64,000 nucleotides of DNA from Pseudomonas putida (lineage in GTDB: Bacteria > Pseudomonadota > Gammaproteobacteria > Pseudomonadales > Pseudomonadaceae), in assembly GCF_001941965.1 (NCBI RefSeq), contig NZ_MKZO01000047.1, positions 284,117 to 348,116 of the forward strand, written 5' to 3'. Positions 57,894-64,000 of the stretch are shown one piece after another. The number at the start of each line of letters is the position of its first letter. Within the stretch, counting starts at the first letter, position 1. Under the pieces are notes generated by a model that had not been told where the DNA came from, did no database searches, and was given only the letters and a program-made list of their open reading frames with translations. A program made the translations under genes and the position numbers.

Positions 57894-59418
57894 GCGCGGT
57901 ACTCCTTGATGTTTGCGGTGTCGGGGCGGCGCTGCCGGCCAGCTCGGCCACCAGGGCGTTGCGGCTCAGGTCGGCGCGGGGGTATCCGGCGACCACGGCA
58001 AAATCCCGCACCACCAGGATGCAGTCGGCGATTTCCAGGGCTTCGTCGATATCGGCGCAGATCACCAGGGTCGCGCGCTGGCCGGCACCATCACGCAGCA
58101 ACCGGCCGATCTCGCGGCGGGCGCGGATATCCACGCCCTGGAAGGGTTCGTCGAGGATCAGCAGGCGGGCGTCCTGCAGCAGCCAGCGGCCGATCACCAC
58201 CTTCTGCTGGTTGCCCCCGGAGAGGCTGGTCATGGGCGCGTCGATGCCGGCGGTCTTGATCCCCAGGGCGCTCACCTGCGCGGTGACGGCGGCGGCTTCG
58301 GCGCGGCGGTCGATAAAGCCGGCGCGGCTGAAGCGCTGGAGGAAGGGCAGGGTGAGGGTTCGGCGCAGGGAAAAGCCCGGTACCAGGGAGCCAGCGGTAC
58401 GGTCTTCCACGGCGAGGAATACCCCGGCCCGGATTGCGTCCCGGGGCGAGCGCGGCTGCCATGGCTGGCCGTCCAGCTGCAGGCTGCCGGCAGCGGGGCG
58501 ACGCAGGCCGAACAGGACCTCGGCAATCTCGCTCTTGCCGGCCCCGAGCAGACCGGTCAGGGCCACCACCTGGTTTTCGTGCAGGCTCAGGTCGAAGGCC
58601 GGGGTCTGTGGCAGCAGGCGTACGCCGCGCAGGGTCAGCACTTCGCGGCCCGGCAGGCGGGGCACGAAGCGGTGGGCGTCGAGCGCCGCGCCGAGCATTG
58701 CCTCGATGGCCTCCGGCAGCTGTTGCGCGGTGAATTCGCCGACCAGCCGGCCATCGCGCAGGACCAGCGCGCGCTCGGCGATGCGCTGCAGGTCCGAGAG
58801 GCGATGGGAGATATACAGGATCGCCACGCCGCGCTGGCGCAGTTGCCCGATCAGTTCGAACAGGCGCTCTGCCTCGGCTGCCGACAGCGCCGCGGTGGGT
58901 TCGTCGAGGATCAGCAGGCGCGGTTGCAGGGCCAGGGCACGGGCCAGCACTACCAGTTGGCGTTCGGCCTGGCCGAGCTGTTCGATGGGCGCGTGCAGGG
59001 GCAGGTCGAGGTTCAGGCCGGCGGCGATGGCCGCCGCCCGCTGGTGCAGGCGGCGGCGTCGTACCCACGGGCTTGCCTGGGCCTGGCTCAGTTCGTCCAG
59101 CACCAGGTTCTCGGCCACGCTCAGGCCCGGCACGATGCCGTCGTTGACATGCTGGTGCACCGCGACGATCCCTACCCGACGCGCGACCAGGGGCGAATCG
59201 AAGCGCTGCACCGTGCCTTGCACCCGCAGCTCGCCGCCGTCGTGGGGCTGGCTGCCGGCGAGGATCTTCACCAGGGTGGACTTGCCCGCGCCATTGGCAC
59301 CGAGCAACGCGACCACTTCACCGGGGAAAACCTGCAAGTCGACCCGGTCGAGCGCCCGCTGGGCGCCGAAGTCCTTGCTCAAGGCGCGCAACTCGACCAG
59401 CGCCTGTGGAAGTTTCAT
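57886..59418 (-). CDS. Sugar-type ABC ATPase, duplicated domains (RbsA-like)
   Basis: A 510-residue protein with two ABC domains, as in RbsA/MglA. The first has Walker A GANGAGKST and Walker B LLILDEPTAAL. The second has a degenerate Walker A (LLGAGKSE), signature LSGGNQQKV and LLILDEPFQGVD, the normal pattern for this family. The ATG at 59418 with AGGA upstream is favoured over a TTG at 59436. It is the first gene of the importer operon and is divergent from the SfnB-like gene. Confidence 0.87.
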   Translation of the reverse strand: MKLPQALVELRALSKDFGAQRALDRVDLQVFPGEVVALLGANGAGKSTLVKILAGSQPHDGGELRVQGTVQRFDSPLVARRVGIVAVHQHVNDGIVPGLSVAENLVLDELSQAQASPWVRRRRLHQRAAAIAAGLNLDLPLHAPIEQLGQAERQLVVLARALALQPRLLILDEPTAALSAAEAERLFELIGQLRQRGVAILYISHRLSDLQRIAERALVLRDGRLVGEFTAQQLPEAIEAMLGAALDAHRFVPRLPGREVLTLRGVRLLPQTPAFDLSLHENQVVALTGLLGAGKSEIAEVLFGLRRPAAGSLQLDGQPWQPRSPRDAIRAGVFLAVEDRTAGSLVPGFSLRRTLTLPFLQRFSRAGFIDRRAEAAAVTAQVSALGIKTAGIDAPMTSLSGGNQQKVVIGRWLLQDARLLILDEPFQGVDIRARREIGRLLRDGAGQRATLVICADIDEALEIADCILVVRDFAVVAGYPRADLSRNALVAELAGSAAPTPQTSRSTARA

Positions 59419-59524
59419 AAGAACGTCCTGAACCAATGAATGGTGGCGATTAAATTCACTGGTCGACTAAAAATCAAATAGCCAGATCGTATGGAAAAAG
59501 TTTTCCGGTTATATGTGATTGAGT

Positions 59525-59546
59525 AACTGTTCAGGGGTGAACAGTT
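59525..59546. promoter_or_regulatory. 22-bp perfect palindrome, candidate activator site
   Basis: AACTGTTCA and TGAACAGTT flank GGGG. The site lies about 126 bases upstream of the -24/-12 promoter at 59672, a usual distance for enhancer sites of sigma-54 activators such as SfnR. It is also about 107 bases upstream of the divergent ABC ATPase gene. Confidence 0.55.
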
Positions 59547-59671
59547 GATCAACAAAGTGTGTTGGGCATGACAGGGGCGTGTTGTTCGATAAGCATAAGT
59601 ACCGGTGATACGGTTATTAAAAGTGCGTCGTAATCCATAAAAATCATCGAGTTAGTGACGCTGACAAGGCA

Positions 59672-59687
59672 TGGCATGTCGCTTGCT
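59672..59687 (+). promoter_or_regulatory. Candidate sigma-54 (-24/-12) promoter
   Basis: TGGCATG-TCGC-TTGCT matches the consensus TGGCACG-N4-TTGCA/T with one change, and the GG and GC pairs are exactly ten bases apart. It lies 94 bases before the SfnB-like start. Sigma-54 control is known for sfn genes of Pseudomonas putida. The surrounding 59419-59780 stretch is AT-rich and has no gene. Confidence 0.65.
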
Positions 59688-59780
59688 ATCGCTCTTGCTC
59701 AATTTCCTGAAATTTATTTTTCAACTAAGCGAGCGGCGATTTTAGTTGCGCCGAGCCACTGCCCAATGAAAGGAAGCAAC

Positions 59781-61031
59781 ATGAGCTCCACTGCCGTTAG
59801 TTACGAAACCCTGCATCAGCGCTTTGCCGAAAGTTTCCAGCGGATTGCCGATACCGCCGTGCACCGCGAGCAGCAGCGCGAGCTGGCCTTCGACGCGGTG
59901 CGCTGGTTGCGCGAAGCCGGTTTCGGAACGTTGCGCGTGCCCCGGGCGCTGGGTGGACTGGGTGCGAGCATCCCGCAACTGTTTGGCCTGCTGATCGAGC
60001 TGGGCGCAGCGGACTCCAACCTGCCGCAGATCTTCCGTGCCCACTTCGGCTTCGTCGAAGGCCGTCTTTCCAGCCGTGATCCCGTGTCCCAGGCCCATTG
60101 GCTGGGCAAGGTGGTGGACCACCAGCTATGGGGCGCGGCCATGGCCGAGCGCAGCGGTACCACCGGCATCACCGTGGCGCTGAGCCCGCTGGAAGCCGGC
60201 AATGAACAGGCCGGCTGGCGCCTGGACGGCGAGAAGTACTACTCCACCGGCACCGTCTATGCCGACTGGATAGCCGCGGTGGCCCTGGCCGGCGACGATT
60301 TCGTCAGCGTGGCACTGCCGGTGACCGCCGAGGGTGTCAGCGTGGTGGATGACTGGGATGGTTTCGGCCAGCGCCTGACCGGCAGCGGCACCACCCGCTT
60401 CGAGGCCGTACGCGTGCCCAACGAGCATGTGATCCGTCGCTACAAGCCTGACGAAGTACGGGCCGAGTCCTACCTGACCGCCTATTACCAGCTGTTCCAT
60501 CTCGCTACCCTGGCCGGCATCGCCAAGGCGGTGCTGCGCGATGCCACGGCGTTCGTGAAAAGCCGCACCCGAGCGTTCGGTTTCCCCGGCGAGGCCAGTC
60601 CCAAGGATGATCCGCTGGTGCAACGGGTGATCGGCCGCTTGTCCAGCCTCGCCTGGTCGGCGCAAACCCAGGTGCTGGCGGCGGCCGAGCGGGTGCAGCA
60701 GGTGTTCGACGCAGAGCAGGGCGGTTACGCCGAGGAGCATCACTACACCGACGCCGAAGTGGCGGCGTTCCAGGCCCAGCAGATCGTCATCGGCCAGGTG
60801 CTGGAAGCCACCACGCTGCTGTTCGAGGTGGGCGGCGCGTCTGCCACCAGCGAGAACCGGCGTTTCGACCGTCACTGGCGCAATGCCCGGACCCTGGCCT
60901 CGCACAACCCGGCGATCTACCGCGAGCGGGTGCTGGGCAACTACCACCTCAACGGCGTGACCCCGGACCAGGCCTGGCTGGCCCAGCAAAGCACCGGCAA
61001 TGGCGTGCGCGACGAGGCCAGTGCGGTATGA
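59781..61031 (+). CDS. SfnB/DszC-like acyl-CoA dehydrogenase family monooxygenase
   Basis: A 416-residue flavoprotein of the acyl-CoA dehydrogenase fold, closest to the SfnB/DszC monooxygenase branch: LREAGFGTLRVPRALGGLG, the N-terminal helices and GEKYYSTGTVYADW in the beta domain. The catalytic glutamate of true acyl-CoA dehydrogenases is not evident. Such enzymes use reduced flavin and oxygen on sulfur or C-H bonds. The ATG at 59781 has AAAGGAAG upstream; the frame is open from 59655. It leads a sigma-54-type operon with an LLM monooxygenase and an aldo/keto reductase. Confidence 0.83.
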   Translation: MSSTAVSYETLHQRFAESFQRIADTAVHREQQRELAFDAVRWLREAGFGTLRVPRALGGLGASIPQLFGLLIELGAADSNLPQIFRAHFGFVEGRLSSRDPVSQAHWLGKVVDHQLWGAAMAERSGTTGITVALSPLEAGNEQAGWRLDGEKYYSTGTVYADWIAAVALAGDDFVSVALPVTAEGVSVVDDWDGFGQRLTGSGTTRFEAVRVPNEHVIRRYKPDEVRAESYLTAYYQLFHLATLAGIAKAVLRDATAFVKSRTRAFGFPGEASPKDDPLVQRVIGRLSSLAWSAQTQVLAAAERVQQVFDAEQGGYAEEHHYTDAEVAAFQAQQIVIGQVLEATTLLFEVGGASATSENRRFDRHWRNARTLASHNPAIYRERVLGNYHLNGVTPDQAWLAQQSTGNGVRDEASAV

Positions 61032-62359
61032 GCGGTCGTCGTGAAGGGCAGATCAGCATCGGCCTGAATGTCCTCGGCTTTGGCGCCCATCCGGGTGCCT
61101 GGCGCAAGGCGGAGGCGGGGGCGACGGCTCATCTGGATATCGCCCATTACCAGGACATCGCCCGCATCGCCGAGCGTGGCTGCCTGGATGCCGTGTTTCT
61201 CGCCGACTGGTCGGCCTTGAGTGGCGACCCGGCAAGCCAGCCGGTGGGCCATCTCGATCCGGTGGTGCTGCTCAGCGCCGTGGCGGCGGTGACCCGGCGT
61301 ATCGGGGTGATCGCCACGGCGGCCAGCACCTACAACGATCCTTTCGGTACCGCCCGGCGCTTCGCTTCCCTCGATCATGTCAGCCAGGGCCGCGCCGCCT
61401 GGAACCTGGTGACCAGCGCCAGTGACGAGGCGGCGCGCAACTTCAGCCTGCCCGGGGTGCCGGGCCATGCCGAGCGCTATGCCCGGGCCGAGGAGTTTCT
61501 CGAGGTGGTGCTCAAACTGTGGGACAGCTGGGAAGACGACGCGATCATCGGTGATGCTGCCGGTGGGCGATTCGCGGACCCGGCCAAGGTCCGGCCTGTC
61601 GACTTCGTCGGCGAGCATTTCGCCGTTCAAGGGCCGTTGAACGTGCCGCGTTCGCCACAGGGGCGACCGGTACTGGTCCAGGCTGGATCGTCCGAGCCGG
61701 GCAAGGTCCTGGGATCGCGCTATGCCGAGGTGATCTTCACCACCCAGACCACCCTCGACGCCGGCCAGTGTTTCTATCGCGACATCAAGGAGCGGGCCAT
61801 ACGCTGGGGGCGCAACCCCGCGCACCTGAAGATCATGCCTGGCCTGGCCACGGTGATCGGCAGCACCGAGGCCGAGGCCCGGGCGCGTTTCGACGAGCTG
61901 AATGCCTGGCATGGCGAGGAGGGATTGCTGGAACGGGTGGCGGCGCGCTTTGGCCTGGCCGCCAGCGAACTGGACCCGGACGGGCCGCTGCCCTGGGCGC
62001 GGATCGGCGAGGTGGCCGGGTTCGAGCGCGGCTCCCAGGGCTTCCTTGAAGCGCAACTGAACCTGGCCCGGCAAGAAAACCTCAGCATCCGCCAGTTGTC
62101 GCGGCGCATCCTGGTCGGCCATCGCCTGCTGGTCGGTACTCCGGAGCAGGTCGCCGACAGCCTGGAAACCTGGTTCCAGGCCCATGCCGCCGATGGCTTT
62201 AACATCATGCCGGACGTCTTTCCGTCCGGTATCGAACGCTTCGTCGATGAAGTGGTGCCGCTGCTGCAACGGCGCGGGCTGTTCCGTCACGAATACCGCG
62301 GCAGCACCCTGCGCGAGCACCTCGGGCTGCCGTTTCCGGACAATCAATATTCCAGCTAG
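61028..62359 (+). CDS. LLM-class flavin-dependent monooxygenase (NtaA/SnaA/DszA family)
   Basis: A 443-residue flavin-dependent monooxygenase of the bacterial-luciferase fold. Visible family motifs are HYQDIARIAERGCLDAVFLADW, DHVSQGRAAWNLVTS, VLVQAGSSEPG and FNIMPDVFPSG. Relatives cleave nitrilotriacetate, dibenzothiophene sulfone or similar C-N and C-S bonds, and they need reduced FMN from a partner. None is encoded next to it. The ATG overlaps the SfnB-like stop as ATGA. With the SfnB-like enzyme it forms a two-step oxygenation module. Confidence 0.87.
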   Translation: MSGRREGQISIGLNVLGFGAHPGAWRKAEAGATAHLDIAHYQDIARIAERGCLDAVFLADWSALSGDPASQPVGHLDPVVLLSAVAAVTRRIGVIATAASTYNDPFGTARRFASLDHVSQGRAAWNLVTSASDEAARNFSLPGVPGHAERYARAEEFLEVVLKLWDSWEDDAIIGDAAGGRFADPAKVRPVDFVGEHFAVQGPLNVPRSPQGRPVLVQAGSSEPGKVLGSRYAEVIFTTQTTLDAGQCFYRDIKERAIRWGRNPAHLKIMPGLATVIGSTEAEARARFDELNAWHGEEGLLERVAARFGLAASELDPDGPLPWARIGEVAGFERGSQGFLEAQLNLARQENLSIRQLSRRILVGHRLLVGTPEQVADSLETWFQAHAADGFNIMPDVFPSGIERFVDEVVPLLQRRGLFRHEYRGSTLREHLGLPFPDNQYSS

Positions 62360-62368
62360 GGATCGAGC

Positions 62369-63421
62369 ATGCGTTACCGTCAATTGGGCAACAGTGAACT
62401 CCAGGTTAGCGTGCTTGGCCTGGGCAGCATGACCTGGGGGCATCAGAACAGCGAGGCCGAGGCGCATCAGCAGATCGAATTGGCGCTGGCTGCCGGGGTC
62501 AACCTGATCGACACCGCCGAAATGTACCCCACGCCCACCCATGCCGAGACCTGGCGCACCACCGAGCGTTGTATCGGTAACTGGCTGGCTGCCAGCGGGC
62601 GGCGCGACCAGGTGATCCTCGCCAGCAAGATCGCCGGGCCGTCCAGCGAGAAGGCCCCGCAGCCGCATATTCGTGGCGGCCTCAGCCGCCATGACCGGCG
62701 CAATATCGTCGAAGCGCTGGAGGGCACCCTGCAACGGCTGCGCACGGACTATCTGGACCTCTATCAACTGCACTGGCCGGATCGTCGCACCACCACCTTC
62801 GGCCAGCGCGAATATGCCTGGCAGGACGATCCCGAGAGCATCGCCATCGAGGAAACCCTGGCGGTGCTGGCTGAACAGGTCAAGGCGGGCAAGGTGCGGC
62901 ATATCGGCGTCTCCAATGAAACGCCGTGGGGTGTCGCCGAGTTCATCAAGCAGAGCGAACGGCTGGGATTGCCGCGAATTGTCAGTGTGCAGAATCCCTA
63001 CAGCCTGCTGAACCGGCTGTATGAGGGTGGGTTGTCGGAGTTCGGGCATCGGGAGGGCATCGGGCTGTTGGCATACTCGCCGCTGGCCTTCGGGGCGCTG
63101 ACCGGCAAGTACCTGGGGGGAGCACGGCCGGAGGGCTCGCGGCTGTCGTCGTTGTACCGGACCTTCAATCGCTATGACAGCCCGTCGGCCCAGGCGGCCA
63201 TCGCCGGTTATGTGGAAATTGCCCGGGAGCATGGGCTGACGCCGGCCCAACTGGCATTGGCGGCGGTGATCGACCAGCCGTTCGTGGCCAGTGCCCTGAC
63301 CGGGCAGACCAGCCTGGCGCAATTGCGCGAGAACCTGGGGGCGCTGGATGTGGTGCTGGGGGATGAGGTGCGTGGGCAGATTCAGGCGGTTCACCAGCGG
63401 GTTCCTAATCCGGCACCCTGA
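62369..63421 (+). CDS. Tas-like aldo/keto reductase
   Basis: A 350-residue aldo/keto reductase close to E. coli Tas. The catalytic set is Asp48, Tyr53 (IDTAEMY), Lys87 (ILASKIAG) and the histidine of LYQLHWPDR; GVSNETPWG and LLAYSPLAFGALTGKYL follow the family pattern. It reduces aldehydes or ketones with NADPH. It starts nine bases after the LLM gene and completes the operon, presumably dealing with an aldehyde released by the monooxygenases. Confidence 0.88.
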   Translation: MRYRQLGNSELQVSVLGLGSMTWGHQNSEAEAHQQIELALAAGVNLIDTAEMYPTPTHAETWRTTERCIGNWLAASGRRDQVILASKIAGPSSEKAPQPHIRGGLSRHDRRNIVEALEGTLQRLRTDYLDLYQLHWPDRRTTTFGQREYAWQDDPESIAIEETLAVLAEQVKAGKVRHIGVSNETPWGVAEFIKQSERLGLPRIVSVQNPYSLLNRLYEGGLSEFGHREGIGLLAYSPLAFGALTGKYLGGARPEGSRLSSLYRTFNRYDSPSAQAAIAGYVEIAREHGLTPAQLALAAVIDQPFVASALTGQTSLAQLRENLGALDVVLGDEVRGQIQAVHQRVPNPAP

Positions 63422-63436
63422 GCGCAGAAGGTCCGC

Positions 63437-63503
63437 GGTCTGAGCTGGCTTGCCAGCGGTTGCGGTGGTGAATGCACCATGGTTATCGCTGGCAAGCCAG
63501 CGT
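63437..63503. repeat. Degenerate REP pair
   Basis: GAGCTGGCTTGCCAGCGGTT and its inverted partner ATCGCTGGCAAGCCAGC lie after the aldo/keto reductase stop. The outer parts of both arms have decayed, which marks an older copy. Confidence 0.75.
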
Positions 63504-63609
63504 GGTGGTGATCAGCGGAGTGCCGGAGTTGGTGCAGCAGTCAATGGCACATTGGCGTGCGCGGTGGGAGTCTGGAGAGCGCTATGGCGAGTGTGTTGAG
63601 GGCTGAGGG

Positions 63610-63882
63610 CTACCCGTATGACAGTTGGCAGGTGAGCTCTTCAGGTTGTCCATCCTTGAAGTTGACCTGGCAGATTTTGATCTCGATTTCTTTGGTTCCC
63701 AAGGGGGTGAGGGCAATCTCGAATCTGAGCTGGTCATCCTGAAACTCCCCGCGCTTGAACTCGACGTTCGAGAAGTCATCGATCAGGCTTTTTCCATCAA
63801 ATGAGCAGAAGTCTTTTCGAACGCTATAACGGCCCTTGCCGCCCGGGATCTGCAGTTGGATGGAGATGCAGGGCAATGTCAT
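63610..63882 (-). CDS. Small protein of unknown function, lower GC
   Basis: A 90-residue product from an ATG at 63882, with a poor ribosome site; the frame is open to 63972. It has no signal peptide and is rich in lysine, phenylalanine and isoleucine (RYSVRKDFCSFDGK, IEIKICQVNFKDGQ). Base composition is clearly lower in GC than the surrounding genes, which suggests recent acquisition. No family was recognised. It could be an immunity-type or phage-derived protein, but nothing nearby supports a choice. Confidence 0.45.
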   Translation of the reverse strand: MTLPCISIQLQIPGGKGRYSVRKDFCSFDGKSLIDDFSNVEFKRGEFQDDQLRFEIALTPLGTKEIEIKICQVNFKDGQPEELTCQLSYG

Positions 63883-64000
63883 CAACCTAAGCTGCAGCCC
63901 TGCCCAAGGCAAGCCCCCCGAAGCAGCCAGCCGCCATGGCCGTCGGGCGATGACCAGGCCTCTGCCGCTCAATCAGGCGGTCTAGCTGGGCTGGCGGTGA

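Noticed and set aside
60941..63394. A long minus-strand open frame under the monooxygenase and reductase genes
   Set aside because: It is a shadow of the plus-strand genes, which have full catalytic motifs and good ribosome sites. The antisense product has no recognisable motif.
1..64000. tRNA, rRNA, insertion sequences or prophage
   Set aside because: No cloverleaf-like sequence, transposase, integrase or phage structural gene was seen while reading both strands. A covariance-model search was not possible.

Overview
The window is high-GC DNA from a Pseudomonas, most likely of the fluorescens/putida lineages. The evidence is the gene content (two FecI/FecR/TonB-receptor sets, OprD-family porin, GabP-like permease, YghU, SfnB-like oxidoreductase) and the many REP elements with the core GAGCTGGCTTGCCAGC that sit at gene ends. 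No rRNA, tRNA, CRISPR array, insertion sequence or prophage was seen. It reads as accessory chromosome: a string of self-contained uptake-and-catabolism modules, several with their own regulator.

Layout. 0-3.4 kb: start of a P-loop kinase gene (minus), then a folate-independent methionine synthase operon (mesX, mesD, flavin reductase) behind an exact MetR-type box, followed by a histidine-phosphatase-like gene. 3.4-7.4 kb: siderophore receptor with FecR and FecI (minus). 7.6-15.5 kb: ABC exporter, nitrilase-family amidase, GabP-like permease, DUF1444-like protein, YghU, MFS transporter. 15.8-28.5 kb: an uncharacterised catabolic cluster around an IclR regulator. One arm is cupin, HpcH/HpaI aldolase, DUF6282 amidohydrolase and dihydroorotate-dehydrogenase-like flavoprotein. 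Another is aldehyde dehydrogenase, GMC oxidoreductase and MFS. The third is a second, paralogous MFS, an HDAC-like amidohydrolase and an OprD porin. A 19-bp sequence is shared by the iclR promoter and the central divergent promoter.

29-35.8 kb: a polyamine/opine-type ABC importer with a class III aminotransferase and a divergent IclR regulator. 36-40.7 kb: a second FecI-FecR-receptor set ending in a periplasmic esterase. 41-45 kb: a MoaF-family protein, two short-chain dehydrogenases and a porin (minus). 45.2-48.4 kb: a membrane GGDEF-EAL protein overlapping a PhnD-like periplasmic binding protein, preceded by Pho-box-like repeats; this looks like a phosphate-starvation-linked c-di-GMP sensing pair. 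48.4-53.2 kb: GFA-family protein, an MFS/HbpS/LuxR operon, a PAS protein with a minimal chemoreceptor tip, and a DUF3574 lipoprotein. 53.2-63.4 kb: a TonB receptor and a ribose-type ABC importer (minus) divergent from an SfnB/DszC-like oxidoreductase, an LLM monooxygenase and a Tas-like aldo/keto reductase. The latter operon has a -24/-12 (sigma-54) promoter and an upstream 22-bp palindrome, which suggests organosulfur scavenging. The right edge carries a small unassigned gene of lower GC.

Most operons are tightly packed, with ATGA or GTGA stop/start overlaps, and the start choices below rest on those overlaps and on visible Shine-Dalgarno sequences. All function calls come from reading protein motifs; no database search was run.
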